Source: Firmicutes bacterium CAG:95 (GTDB lineage Bacteria > Bacillota > Clostridia > Lachnospirales > Lachnospiraceae). Taken from it: a stretch of DNA of 23,674 bases. The notes under the pieces are model-generated. The model worked only from the letters and a program-made list of their open reading frames with translations, was not told where the DNA came from and did not search any database. The position numbers were made by a program, and so were the translations under genes. Location: positions 75,140-98,813 of the forward strand of contig FR902950.1 in the NCBI GenBank assembly GCA_000438155.1. Reading direction: 5' to 3'. Shown one piece after another: positions 7,189-16,293 of this stretch. Position 1 is the first letter of the stretch. Each line of letters opens with the position of its first letter.

Positions 7189-8097
7189 CTATTTTAATAG
7201 TTTTTGTATCTGAATCATGCCCCACCCCTGCTTATTCCACGGTTCACCCAGATCTCTTGCGGTATGCAGTAATTTTGTTCTCGCTTCTTCATTTGAGATC
7301 TCCGGATTTTTCTGTAAAAGCAGGGCAAGACCACCGGAGACCACCGGTGTTGCCATTGAAGTACCGCTCCGCGCAATATAGGGATTTTTCTTATAATTGG
7401 AATTGCACGAAATAATTTTCGTCCCCGGCGCAACTACATCCGGCTTTTTCATGGCATAGATGCTGGGTCCTCTTCCGGAATGATCCTCACACAGATTTTT
7501 TGCCTTGCCAAAATAACCGCCTTCATTGCAGCCCACCGTAATGACATCCTTTAAAGCTCCGAGAAGTGAAATTGTCATAGGCTCCGGTCCGGAATTTCCG
7601 GCAGCGCACACAATCACGATCCCACTCTTCCAAAGCTCCTCCATGCATCGCAGAAGCTCCTTCATCTTCTCCTCGTTCCTGCACTCTGCAATTCCAACTG
7701 AAATATTCACAATCCGGATGTTCCATTCCCTGCTGTTTTGCAGAATCCATTCCATTGCCTTTATCATATGATCAATCCGTCCCTCACCGCGGTTGTTCAA
7801 TACCTTTCCAATCACCAGGCGGCATCCCGGATGCATTCCGCTGTAAATCCCGCGTGACAGCCTGCCATTTCCGGCAACACAGCCTGCCACATGTGTCCCA
7901 TGTCCACTATCATCATAAGCACCTGTCTGCTCATTTACAAAATCCCGGAACACCAGAATCTGCTCCCTTAAATCCGGATGTGAACTGACTCCGGTATCCA
8001 GTACTGCCACTCCGACCGCCGGATTCCGTCTTCCCACATGCAGCACGGCTGTCTGCAGCTCTTTCGTTAGTCCGATCTGACGCTTTACCCGATACAT
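7189..8097 (-). CDS. S8 family subtilisin-like serine protease, probably intracellular
   Basis: This is a compact subtilase of 302 aa from ATG 8097. The catalytic triad is complete: Asp in AVLDTGV, His in DSGHGTHVAG and Ser in SGTSMATP (residues 34, 66 and 247), with the oxyanion Asn in AAGNSG. It has no signal peptide, propeptide or extra domain, and its length is like the intracellular subtilisins (IspA type), so a cytoplasmic site of action is inferred. The frame also has an ATG at 8127, but that lacks a Shine-Dalgarno and lies within a hairpin; ATG 8097 has GGAAG 8 nt upstream. It is the last gene after the sortase and LRR genes, though the hairpin at 8100-8138 may separate it from them. 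A role in processing the surface proteins is unlikely without export. Confidence 0.9.
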   Translation of the reverse strand: MYRVKRQIGLTKELQTAVLHVGRRNPAVGVAVLDTGVSSHPDLREQILVFRDFVNEQTGAYDDSGHGTHVAGCVAGNGRLSRGIYSGMHPGCRLVIGKVLNNRGEGRIDHMIKAMEWILQNSREWNIRIVNISVGIAECRNEEKMKELLRCMEELWKSGIVIVCAAGNSGPEPMTISLLGALKDVITVGCNEGGYFGKAKNLCEDHSGRGPSIYAMKKPDVVAPGTKIISCNSNYKKNPYIARSGTSMATPVVSGGLALLLQKNPEISNEEARTKLLHTARDLGEPWNKQGWGMIQIQKLLK

Positions 8098-8099
8098 AA

Positions 8100-8138
8100 T
8101 AAAAACTTCCGGCTTTTTCTTTATCATATGCCGGAAGT
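8100..8138 (-). terminator. Terminator-like hairpin covering the subtilisin start region
   Basis: On the minus strand ACTTCCGGC (8138-8130) pairs perfectly with GCCGGAAGT (8113-8105) across a 16-nt loop, followed by TTTTT. It would end transcription from the LRR gene. The 3' arm contains the GGAAG ribosome-binding sequence of ATG 8097, so the same hairpin could also hide that site. Confidence 0.65.
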
Positions 8139-8219
8139 CTTGTTCGGTTTATTTATATACCATATCCTGTAACTATTCAGAACCCCATTCGTAAAACCGC
8201 TGCTAACACAGCTTTAGTT

Positions 8220-11042
8220 TTACTCACGCACTGGCTTTTTGCCCTGTCCCCTGTAAAAAAGAAAGACACAGGCAAGCGCTGCAAGTCCAAGAGCCAGAAA
8301 CCACTTTGGATGAATCAGATCCCCGGTATCCGGGGTATTATCCCTGCTTCCACCACGGATGATAGCTTTACCGTTACTGACCACCCCGGTTCCACCGAAG
8401 CTGTCATATTCATAAATGCCATAGGGAGAAAAGTGACTGGTGGTAAAACGGATCTTATTCTCTCCGTTGCTTTCAGTTACCTCATAATTGACTGCTTCTA
8501 ACTGTCCATCGTCATCCAGTGTAACCACATGCATCTGATCTGTTGAAATACCATCCGGAACAGGCAGTTCCACCGTTGCAGTCTGCTTGCCCAGCTTATG
8601 AATCGGAACCGTATCCGTCTCATCCATCAAAGAGATTTCATACGCCTGCAGTTTGGAAGGAGTACGTCCTCCATATAATTCACCGTAGGCGTCACCGATT
8701 CTTGCTGCGGCATCCTCAGATTCCCGGATATGAAGAATAAAGCCTTCCTCACTTCCCGGGATTGTAATGTCGTGCATCATATCCGATGCTTTGCTTACTC
8801 CCTGATTCTGTGCAAGCAGGGTTCCCTGCTCGTCATAAATAGTTCCCTGATATCCATAAATACCATCCTGCAGAATTGTGTTTTCAAAATCAGAAACACC
8901 TGTGGGTACAATCACTTTATTTAAGTTTCCGGAGAAAGCATAAGTCCGGTCTTCTTTATTTAATGCACGGGAAGAATCGGTTCCATAGGTCAGCTTCGGG
9001 AGCGCCGTTCCTTCCATGGTAACCGTATCGGTTCCACCACTCAGATCGTACGCAGCAATTCCAATTTCTTCTACAGAGGAAGGTATGGTCACATTGGATA
9101 AAGCACACCCCTGAAACGCTCCTGCTCCGATCGATTTCACATTCTTTCCACCATTTACCGTGGTCAGATTGTGACAGCCTTTGAATGCATCCTCGCCAAT
9201 TGTTTCTACGGTATCCGGCAGATTCACGGCTGTAATTCCCATATGATCCCGTAATACACCATCACTGATCTGCTTTACGCCACCTGGAATATTAACAATA
9301 CTGTCCGCTCCCAGATATCCGATCAGGATGCCATCTCCCGCTACCACAAACGGATAGGTTGCAGAATGATTGTTCTCTAAGAACGGTGTTTTGGCAAACG
9401 CATAGTCATCAATCTCCGTTACAGTGGACGGAATCTGTACGGACTGCAGGCTATCACAATGATAAAACGCACCATAACCGATCTTCGTCACTCCCTCCGG
9501 AATTACAATCGCTTCAAGTCCGCTTCTTGCAAAAGCAAAGTCACCGATTTCCGTAATTCCTTCCGGAAATTCATAGGAAGTAAGATCTGCATTCTGGTAA
9601 TAAGCCTGAGAGGCAATCTTGTCCTGAACTACCGTATATTTCGGGAATCCTTTTCCCTTCTCTGCATTGTCTGCAAGCAGATTTCCGATTGTTTCATCGG
9701 AGGTGCTCTGCGAAGAAGCATCGCCCTGTGACTGAACCTCTCCTCCAAGCTGTGATAAGTCAAGTGTTGTATTCTGTACCGGCATGCCCTGCTGTACCTT
9801 CACCTTGCCGTTATCAATAAAAACAAGCGCCCTGCCTGTCACAATACTGGACTGTCCAAGCAATACCTGATTCTCTACCACTTCAGAGGTAGTTGTCATG
9901 GAGGGAGCCGAAGTGGGATCTGCATTGCTTATTGCATCCGTATTGTTCTCCAAACCAGCATCTTCTGGTTGGTTTGCTGTAACTGCTGTCTGCTCCGGAC
10001 TTACTGTATTTGTTTTGGATGCTGTATCTCCTGCTGTTGTAGGCGTTCCGCCGGCTGCCGGAGCTGTCGTGGTTGCAGAACCGTTCTGTGACTCATTCGT
10101 ACCGGTAAGGTTCTGCGGCTGTACGGTCTGTGCCTGCTGCACGTCTGCATATTCTACCTGTTCTACCGGTGTCTTCTGCATGTTCTGTGCATAATTCCAG
10201 GCATAGGAGCCCTCTTTCGCACTAAGCTTCACATTGGGACAGCCGTCAAATGCCGTATCCTGGATATTGGTTACGGATTCCGGAACCTCCACATGCTGTA
10301 AGCTCACACAGTCTTCAAATGCCTTGGCTCCGATACTCTGCGTTGGCAGATGAATCGAAACATCCGTCAGATTACTGCAATTAGAGAATGCATAGGACGG
10401 AACCTCATAGAGACCGCTCCCTAACTGTACCTTCTTAAGAGAATCATTGCCCCAGAAGGCATACGCCATGATTGTCTTTACATCATTGGTCAGATTTAAG
10501 GCTTCCTTCTGCGAAGACGGTAACAGGAAGTACAACGTTTCATGCTCTTTGCCATATAAAATACCATCTTCCATAAATAAATAGGGATTGGCATCGGATA
10601 CCTTAAAATCCGTCAGTGCCTTATTCCCTGCGAAAACACCACTTCCAAGCTTCTTTACACCGGAGCCGATCGACACATGGGTCAGAGATGTATCATTACT
10701 GAAGGCGCCTGCATCAATCTGCTCCACGCCATCCCCGATATTCACCGTCCGCAGATAATCACAGTTTGCAAATGCACCATTCCCAATCTGCTTTACTTTA
10801 CCGTCAATATTGACTTTCACAATATTGTCATTGTTGGCAAAGGCCTCTTCTCCGATGATCTGTACATCATCCGGAATAGACACGACTTCCGCCGTGCCTG
10901 AATACCGGAGCAGCTTATTTCCTTCCATTTGAAAATCAGATGCAGTGCCTGCCGCCTCCGCATCTGATACCGGTACCTGGGTAACTGCTACTGCAGTCAG
11001 CAATAGCAGCACCCCGATTGTTTTTGATATCTTTTTATTCAT
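8220..11042 (-). CDS. BspA-type leucine-rich repeat surface protein with TPxTGD sorting signal
   Basis: This is a secreted, wall-anchored protein of about 940 aa. A signal peptide (KTIGVLLLLTAVAVTQVPVS) is followed by two blocks of LRR_5/BspA-like repeats of the form IGxxAFxxCxxLxxVxIP, at about residues 40-290 and 475-720. They are separated by a Q/N/T/S-rich linker. A C-terminal beta domain ends in TTSHFSPYGIYEYD, and the sorting signal is NTPDTGDLIHPKW plus a membrane segment and a basic tail. Such repeats usually mediate binding to host or bacterial surfaces; the ligand here is unknown. ATG 11042 is preferred (AAGGTGG 5 nt upstream) over GTG 11051. Only about 10 nt separate it from the upstream surface-protein gene, so they form an operon. 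Signal peptide and C-terminus closely match that neighbour. Confidence 0.9.
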   Translation of the reverse strand: MNKKISKTIGVLLLLTAVAVTQVPVSDAEAAGTASDFQMEGNKLLRYSGTAEVVSIPDDVQIIGEEAFANNDNIVKVNIDGKVKQIGNGAFANCDYLRTVNIGDGVEQIDAGAFSNDTSLTHVSIGSGVKKLGSGVFAGNKALTDFKVSDANPYLFMEDGILYGKEHETLYFLLPSSQKEALNLTNDVKTIMAYAFWGNDSLKKVQLGSGLYEVPSYAFSNCSNLTDVSIHLPTQSIGAKAFEDCVSLQHVEVPESVTNIQDTAFDGCPNVKLSAKEGSYAWNYAQNMQKTPVEQVEYADVQQAQTVQPQNLTGTNESQNGSATTTAPAAGGTPTTAGDTASKTNTVSPEQTAVTANQPEDAGLENNTDAISNADPTSAPSMTTTSEVVENQVLLGQSSIVTGRALVFIDNGKVKVQQGMPVQNTTLDLSQLGGEVQSQGDASSQSTSDETIGNLLADNAEKGKGFPKYTVVQDKIASQAYYQNADLTSYEFPEGITEIGDFAFARSGLEAIVIPEGVTKIGYGAFYHCDSLQSVQIPSTVTEIDDYAFAKTPFLENNHSATYPFVVAGDGILIGYLGADSIVNIPGGVKQISDGVLRDHMGITAVNLPDTVETIGEDAFKGCHNLTTVNGGKNVKSIGAGAFQGCALSNVTIPSSVEEIGIAAYDLSGGTDTVTMEGTALPKLTYGTDSSRALNKEDRTYAFSGNLNKVIVPTGVSDFENTILQDGIYGYQGTIYDEQGTLLAQNQGVSKASDMMHDITIPGSEEGFILHIRESEDAAARIGDAYGELYGGRTPSKLQAYEISLMDETDTVPIHKLGKQTATVELPVPDGISTDQMHVVTLDDDGQLEAVNYEVTESNGENKIRFTTSHFSPYGIYEYDSFGGTGVVSNGKAIIRGGSRDNTPDTGDLIHPKWFLALGLAALACVFLFYRGQGKKPVRE

Positions 11043-11052
11043 ACCATCCACC

Positions 11053-14000
11053 TTATGCTGTTCTGGTCTTAGGCAGCTTCCGGTCTCTCTTGAAGAACAG
11101 GATCAGTGAGAGACTCGCAAGTCCTAATGCAAGGAACCACTTAGGATGAATCGGATCTCCGGTCTTCGGAGTTGCATCAATTGTTCCTGCAGTCAGATTT
11201 GCTGTATCCACATAAATCACATAGGGTGAAAAATGTGTTGCAGTAAAGTTCACACAGGGAACGCCATCCACAGTTGTAAATCTGGTATTCAGATCTTCAA
11301 TGGTTCCTCCCAACGTGGATGCCACTTTATTATTTCCTGCATACTGTGCCAGATCATCCGGCAGCGGTAACGTAATATTCACAGAAATTCCCGAAGTATC
11401 CGCAATCTTGGTTCTGCCTGTGGAATCATACAGACTGATGTCCATCGGTAAATACTTCACCCTGCTGATGTCTCCAAACTTGGCCTGTAATGCCTGTACA
11501 GCCAGATCATTTGCCGTCTGGTCTTCGGTTACCTTAACCACAAAATTATCGGTAGATCCTGCTACAGTCGCACCCGCAAGGTTCGTATTGGAAATACCCG
11601 GCTTCGTTACTTGTACAGTCGTTCCACTGTTGCGGTTCGAATTGCTTCCAGAGCTTCCGTTTGATCCGGAGTTTCCATTAGAACTATTACCAGACGTTCC
11701 ACTGCCTCCATTGTTTCCACCTGTATTTGGGGAAGCTCCGTTTCCGGTCTTATACGTTGCCGTAATGGCAACATTGGCTGCCGGCATAGTAAAGGTTGTT
11801 GAAGTAGCTTCTGCATTTGCAAATCCCACTCCTGCTGTTGATGTTGTCCACTTGTCAAACTGTTTTCCGACACCCATATCATAAGCATTCAGGGCTACAA
11901 TTGCTCCAGCCGGATAGCTTCCGCTTCCGCTTCCACCGGATACACTTACGGTATACTTCTTCGTGTTATCACCATTATTACCATTGTTATTGTTTCCAGC
12001 CGTTGAGGACGGTGAAGCTGATGCACCTGATGAAGAACCACCGCTCGGTGACGCACCTGCGCCCGCAGAGTTCTTATCATATGCCGCAACAATGGTCAGG
12101 TCTGTTGTTACTTTAGAGAACACTGTTTTATCCGGATACCATCCTGTAAAAGTATATCCATCTCTCGTCGGAACTGCCGGCTCTACCGCAGCTTCTCCAT
12201 CATTGACCTTTTGGACACTGATAGCAGTCATCTTATTTTTTTCATAAGCATAGAACGTAACCGTATGTCTGCTCTGATCTCCCGAATTATCCGTATATTT
12301 TGCAATAACCGTCAGATCCTTGGAAACATTATGATAATCCGGTGTCCATCCATCAAAGGTGTATCCTTCCCTGACCGGATCTGTCTGAGGCGGAGTCGCA
12401 CTCTTACCGTCTTCAACATACTGCGGATTGGTAAATCCGGTCTGTGAAATTACCGTTCCATCCCAGTCTAAGAATTCCACCTTATAGATGCTGCCCCCAA
12501 ACCTCGGCCACACATCCGTATCCTTCGAAATTTTGGTATAATCGGTCCATCCACTGAACATATAACCTTCATGTTTCGGTGTGTCAGTTGGAGGAACTGC
12601 ATCTTCTCCGTCACGAACCTTTACCTTGTGGAACAGGATCTTATTTGATGTGTCCGGATAATCCGGATAATCCCAGAAGAATACCGTATGTTCCAAATAT
12701 ACCTTCCCGTATTCAGGATTAATGTAATCGTACGCCTTAGCATACCGGTCAGCGGTTGTTCCCTGTACACATTGAAATAATATGGTCTGCTGACCTTCAT
12801 TATTCTTGAAGGCATCTTTCTCTATGTACGCCTGGTTTCCAGGAATTTTCAGAACACGGATTTTACTGTTTTGGAATGATTTAGCCTCAATATTCTTAAC
12901 CGTATCAGGCAGAATAACGCTATTTAAATCTTCCATATCATAAAATGTCTTTTCCGGAATATCAACAACAGAGGTGTCGGAAAGATCAACCGTTCCAACG
13001 TGATCACAATCCATAAATGCTTCTGCCTTGATTTCCGAAACTCCAGACAATTCTTCCGGTCCCACGGAATATGATCCAACTGTTTCTCCACGTCCTGCCA
13101 GACACTCGACTAAAGTCTTTCCATTCGCAGTTGTCTGATATAAGATACCATCCTGATAAGACAGATTATCGCCAAGACAGGTTATGGTATTTAATTTTGT
13201 ACAGCCACGGAACGGACGCTTTCCGATATCAGTAATATTTCCCCCAAGTGTCACCTGTTCAAGTGCATCACAATTCTGCTCCGTTGTAACATGACCATTG
13301 GCTGAATTAATTTTCTCCACAGCCCCAAATGCATAATCTCCGATTTTGCCAGCCTTGATGATCGAAACATTCTTAAGCTCGCTGCAGCCTGTAAACGTAA
13401 ATGGCTCAATTTCATCCACACCATTTAATACAATAGAGCTGATCTTGGTATCCGGCGTCATTCCCGCTATCTGCTCTGCCTCTCCGGCAGAATCCGCTTT
13501 GTAACCGGAGAATAATCCCGGTTTCAGACTGTCCACATTTGTAGGAACGACAACATTTAAAGCCGCATTAACAATCTGCATCTGCTCTTCTGTCGGAGGA
13601 ACGGACGGATCAGCAGTCGTATATTTTTGATATGCATCCTTGATCTTATCCACATATAACTTAACTTCTGCATCGTCTGTTTCATCTACATACGGCAATG
13701 CTTTTACCCAATCTATAAGCTTCTGGCTTTCTCCATAGAGTTCGTATCTTGGATAACTCTGCATCTGGGCGCTTCCGGTATTCGTTGTAAAATCATATAC
13801 ATACTTTACTTCTATATTAGTCGGAAAACCACTGTGACAGGTAATCCATGACTTATTCTGACTTTGATTGTTGATGGTATTCTCCGGTGTCATTGCATAA
13901 ATGAATGGAACGGTATCTTCTCCATTATCATTCATCATTGCACCTACGAAAGTAAGCTCCGGATCCTTGTTTGTAATGGAATGTCCACAGGAAACCACCT

Positions 14001-16032
14001 GTGTACGGAATGCATCCGTTCCAATATACTGTATGGTAGATGCATTATCAAAGCTGACGGTTTCCAGATTATGGCTTCCCTTAAATGCACCATCTTCAAT
14101 ACGCACCACGGTTTCCGGAATTGTAACCCGTTTAATGGAGCATGCATCGTTAAAACACCCCGTACCAATAGAAGCAATTCCATAAGGTCCTATGGTCTTC
14201 GGGATCACTACATTAACAGGGTTTCCTTCTAACCAGATCTTAATTAACTGGTTCTGGTCATTTACCTGATAGGTAATAGAAGAAGTTCCATTTTCTTCCT
14301 TAATTACAATTTCATATACTTCTTTGTCAAAATACTTATACGCGATCTGATGATCGTTTGCTGTTTTATGGAGCTGTGAACGACCATTACGGTCATTCGT
14401 ATCCGTATCTGCTCCCCAGAAATAAAAGCTTTCCGGAACCGTATTCTTAAAGCCCTCAAAAGTAAGCGGATCACTGGCAGGATCAGCACCTGTATTTGTC
14501 GTTTCAGCAAAGCTCATGAACTTATTAGGAACCTTCACAAACTGAAGATTCGAGCATCCTTCAAAAATACCAATCTGTAAATCACTCTCTGCATATTGTG
14601 TAGGGAATGTTAGTGAACCTAAAGAACTGCAATTCTTAAATGCCGAATTACCAATGGTCTGTAACATCGTATCAAGCTCACTGCCACCACACAGATCTAT
14701 CGTCTGAAGACGAGTACAGCCTTCAAAACAGGAATCGCCAATAGCCTTTAACCCAATTGGAATTGTAATACTCGTCAATGCCGTACAATTATAAAATGCA
14801 TCTTTGCCAAATGCCTGGATATTGGAGTTCGTCGGAATATCACAGTTGCTTAAACGGATACAGTTTGCAAATGCCCCGTTTCCAACGGTCTGCAGATTAT
14901 TTCCAAAGGAAACGCTCTGTAATGTTGCACACCCCTGGAATGCATAATCACTGATACCGGAAAGATTCGATCCAATCTGCAGATTCGTAATATTCGCATT
15001 ATTTGCAAAAACCCCATCATCCGGATTCTCCCGGTATTTTCCCTTATGCACTTCCCAGCTTGCAATATACTGGACTCCCGTATCCGGATCCGTGGCTGAA
15101 ACTGCATCCACAAACTGCTGACCAATATACTTCACAATCGCATCAATACGGTAATGAGCCTGTGAAGATGGATGAATTAACGTACCATTTGGTTTATCCG
15201 GTTTCACGCTTTTCTTTTCCTGATAATACAGCTGTCTATCATCCTGATCTCCCCAGATAGATCTCTGTTCATAATAGCATGGCTTCTGGTTAGTCACCAT
15301 AATTGGTTCTACCGGATAATCCTTCTGAACCTCATGTTCTGTTCCATCTTCACCCATTTCTTTTTCTGTATTACGATAAACCAGTGTACTTCCATCGGAA
15401 CCATAATATAACTGATTCCGGTTAACAATGATGGATTCTCCATTTTGAGAGCCAGACGGTATCACTTCATGTCCATAATCCCCATACTTTACTGCGGGAA
15501 CCCTGTAAAGCAACACTCCGGCATTATCCGTTGCCTGTTCATACACATCATAAAACATAAATTCATCATTCTGTGTAACCAGACAGAAATAACCATCAGA
15601 AGAGGTCTGTTTATATTTCTTAAACGCCTCCATGGTATCTGGGATCGTCAGGGAACTCTCTGCTAACGCATTTGCATTATAATTCAAAATAACCGCATAT
15701 TTGTTACCTCCCCCATCCGGATCAACATAAGCAAACTGAAATCTTCCATCACCGGATGTATATACAATAGAATCCTCTGGCACATAGGGAATGGTATTCT
15801 TGGTTGCCGCCTGTATGGACGATGCCGGACTGCCTGCCACGCTTGTCTCTGTTTTATTATTATCCCAGACCCATACTTTTCTTTCCGGCTTTGAAGTAGC
15901 AGTAGGTTCTGCATTTACTCCCGTCACCGGAATTGCAGCAACTACAATAGCGGAAACCATCAGCAGTGCACCGATTGTTTTCCGGATCTGTCTTCTTAAT
16001 TTTCTGTTTTTCTTTTTTGCAACTTTTGTCAT
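11053..16032 (-). CDS. Large LRR and InlB-repeat surface protein with TPxTGD sorting signal
   Basis: This is a secreted wall-anchored protein of about 1659 aa. A signal peptide (KTIGALLMVSAIVVAAIPVT) leads to a unique region of about 300 aa. LRR_5/BspA-like repeats lie in three groups, at about residues 345-510, 625-685 and 865-1085. Three Listeria-Bacteroides (InlB/Flg_new) repeats follow at about 1130-1315, recognisable by GYMFSGWTDY, GYTFDGWTPD and GYTFTGWYPD. Then come a Gly/Ser/Asn linker, a divergent InlB-type repeat (SYPAGAIVALNAY, FDKWTT) and a second G/N/S linker. The C-terminal domain ends in ATHFSPYVIYVD, and the sorting signal is ATPKTGDPIHPKW with a membrane segment and basic tail. 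The frame opens at TTG 16044, but ATG 16032 fits better. The encoded sortase upstream is the likely anchoring enzyme. The role is probably adhesion. Confidence 0.9.
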   Translation of the reverse strand: MTKVAKKKNRKLRRQIRKTIGALLMVSAIVVAAIPVTGVNAEPTATSKPERKVWVWDNNKTETSVAGSPASSIQAATKNTIPYVPEDSIVYTSGDGRFQFAYVDPDGGGNKYAVILNYNANALAESSLTIPDTMEAFKKYKQTSSDGYFCLVTQNDEFMFYDVYEQATDNAGVLLYRVPAVKYGDYGHEVIPSGSQNGESIIVNRNQLYYGSDGSTLVYRNTEKEMGEDGTEHEVQKDYPVEPIMVTNQKPCYYEQRSIWGDQDDRQLYYQEKKSVKPDKPNGTLIHPSSQAHYRIDAIVKYIGQQFVDAVSATDPDTGVQYIASWEVHKGKYRENPDDGVFANNANITNLQIGSNLSGISDYAFQGCATLQSVSFGNNLQTVGNGAFANCIRLSNCDIPTNSNIQAFGKDAFYNCTALTSITIPIGLKAIGDSCFEGCTRLQTIDLCGGSELDTMLQTIGNSAFKNCSSLGSLTFPTQYAESDLQIGIFEGCSNLQFVKVPNKFMSFAETTNTGADPASDPLTFEGFKNTVPESFYFWGADTDTNDRNGRSQLHKTANDHQIAYKYFDKEVYEIVIKEENGTSSITYQVNDQNQLIKIWLEGNPVNVVIPKTIGPYGIASIGTGCFNDACSIKRVTIPETVVRIEDGAFKGSHNLETVSFDNASTIQYIGTDAFRTQVVSCGHSITNKDPELTFVGAMMNDNGEDTVPFIYAMTPENTINNQSQNKSWITCHSGFPTNIEVKYVYDFTTNTGSAQMQSYPRYELYGESQKLIDWVKALPYVDETDDAEVKLYVDKIKDAYQKYTTADPSVPPTEEQMQIVNAALNVVVPTNVDSLKPGLFSGYKADSAGEAEQIAGMTPDTKISSIVLNGVDEIEPFTFTGCSELKNVSIIKAGKIGDYAFGAVEKINSANGHVTTEQNCDALEQVTLGGNITDIGKRPFRGCTKLNTITCLGDNLSYQDGILYQTTANGKTLVECLAGRGETVGSYSVGPEELSGVSEIKAEAFMDCDHVGTVDLSDTSVVDIPEKTFYDMEDLNSVILPDTVKNIEAKSFQNSKIRVLKIPGNQAYIEKDAFKNNEGQQTILFQCVQGTTADRYAKAYDYINPEYGKVYLEHTVFFWDYPDYPDTSNKILFHKVKVRDGEDAVPPTDTPKHEGYMFSGWTDYTKISKDTDVWPRFGGSIYKVEFLDWDGTVISQTGFTNPQYVEDGKSATPPQTDPVREGYTFDGWTPDYHNVSKDLTVIAKYTDNSGDQSRHTVTFYAYEKNKMTAISVQKVNDGEAAVEPAVPTRDGYTFTGWYPDKTVFSKVTTDLTIVAAYDKNSAGAGASPSGGSSSGASASPSSTAGNNNNGNNGDNTKKYTVSVSGGSGSGSYPAGAIVALNAYDMGVGKQFDKWTTSTAGVGFANAEATSTTFTMPAANVAITATYKTGNGASPNTGGNNGGSGTSGNSSNGNSGSNGSSGSNSNRNSGTTVQVTKPGISNTNLAGATVAGSTDNFVVKVTEDQTANDLAVQALQAKFGDISRVKYLPMDISLYDSTGRTKIADTSGISVNITLPLPDDLAQYAGNNKVASTLGGTIEDLNTRFTTVDGVPCVNFTATHFSPYVIYVDTANLTAGTIDATPKTGDPIHPKWFLALGLASLSLILFFKRDRKLPKTRTA

Positions 16033-16067
16033 TGAAAAACCCAAGCCTTTCTTTTACTGTGCATTTT

Positions 16068-16149
16068 GTAACTGTTCAGTACCTTCACAGTTACAATGCA
16101 AAATCCATTCCAAATCGGCTTCGCCGATGGGATTTTGCATTACTGAATC
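16068..16149 (-). repeat. Palindromic intergenic repeat cluster in the leader of the LRR operon
   Basis: Two palindromes lie side by side. GTAACTGT and ACAGTTAC form an 8-bp stem (16068-16094). TGCAAAATC with GATTTTGCA encloses an inner ATCGGC-TTCG-GCCGAT hairpin (16097-16139). Related pieces occur at 16186-16200, 8169-8180, 19198-19224 and 20136-20156, which suggests a dispersed element family. They would fold in the 5' leader of the LRR mRNA. Confidence 0.7.
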
Positions 16150-16206
16150 ATTTTCTTACGGTCTCAGCAGTAAGTGCTTCGACCCGTACTGAATAGTTAC
16201 TGCATT

Positions 16207-16235
16207 TCTATATCTGAAATGGAATCAATTTTCAA
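16207..16235 (-). promoter_or_regulatory. Candidate sigma-A promoter for the LRR surface genes
   Basis: A -35 TTGAAA (16235-16230), a 17-bp spacer and a -10 TATAGA (16212-16207) lie in the gap after the sortase gene. It would give a leader of about 165 nt containing the palindromic repeats. The match is moderate. Confidence 0.45.
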
Positions 16236-16293
16236 CAAGCAATCAAAGGACGGATCTGTCCGATTGTGTCAATATATGATAAATTCTGTCCGA

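Noticed and set aside
11300..11884. 194-codon plus-strand frame
   Set aside because: It is antisense to the conserved C-terminal region and Gly/Ser linkers of the large surface protein; composition explains the open frame.
13864..14232. 122-codon plus-strand frame
   Set aside because: It is antisense to LRR repeats; no ribosome-binding site or recognisable domain.
15791..16192. 133-codon plus-strand frame with hydrophobic part
   Set aside because: The hydrophobic stretch is the antisense of the signal peptide, and the rest covers the palindromic repeats.
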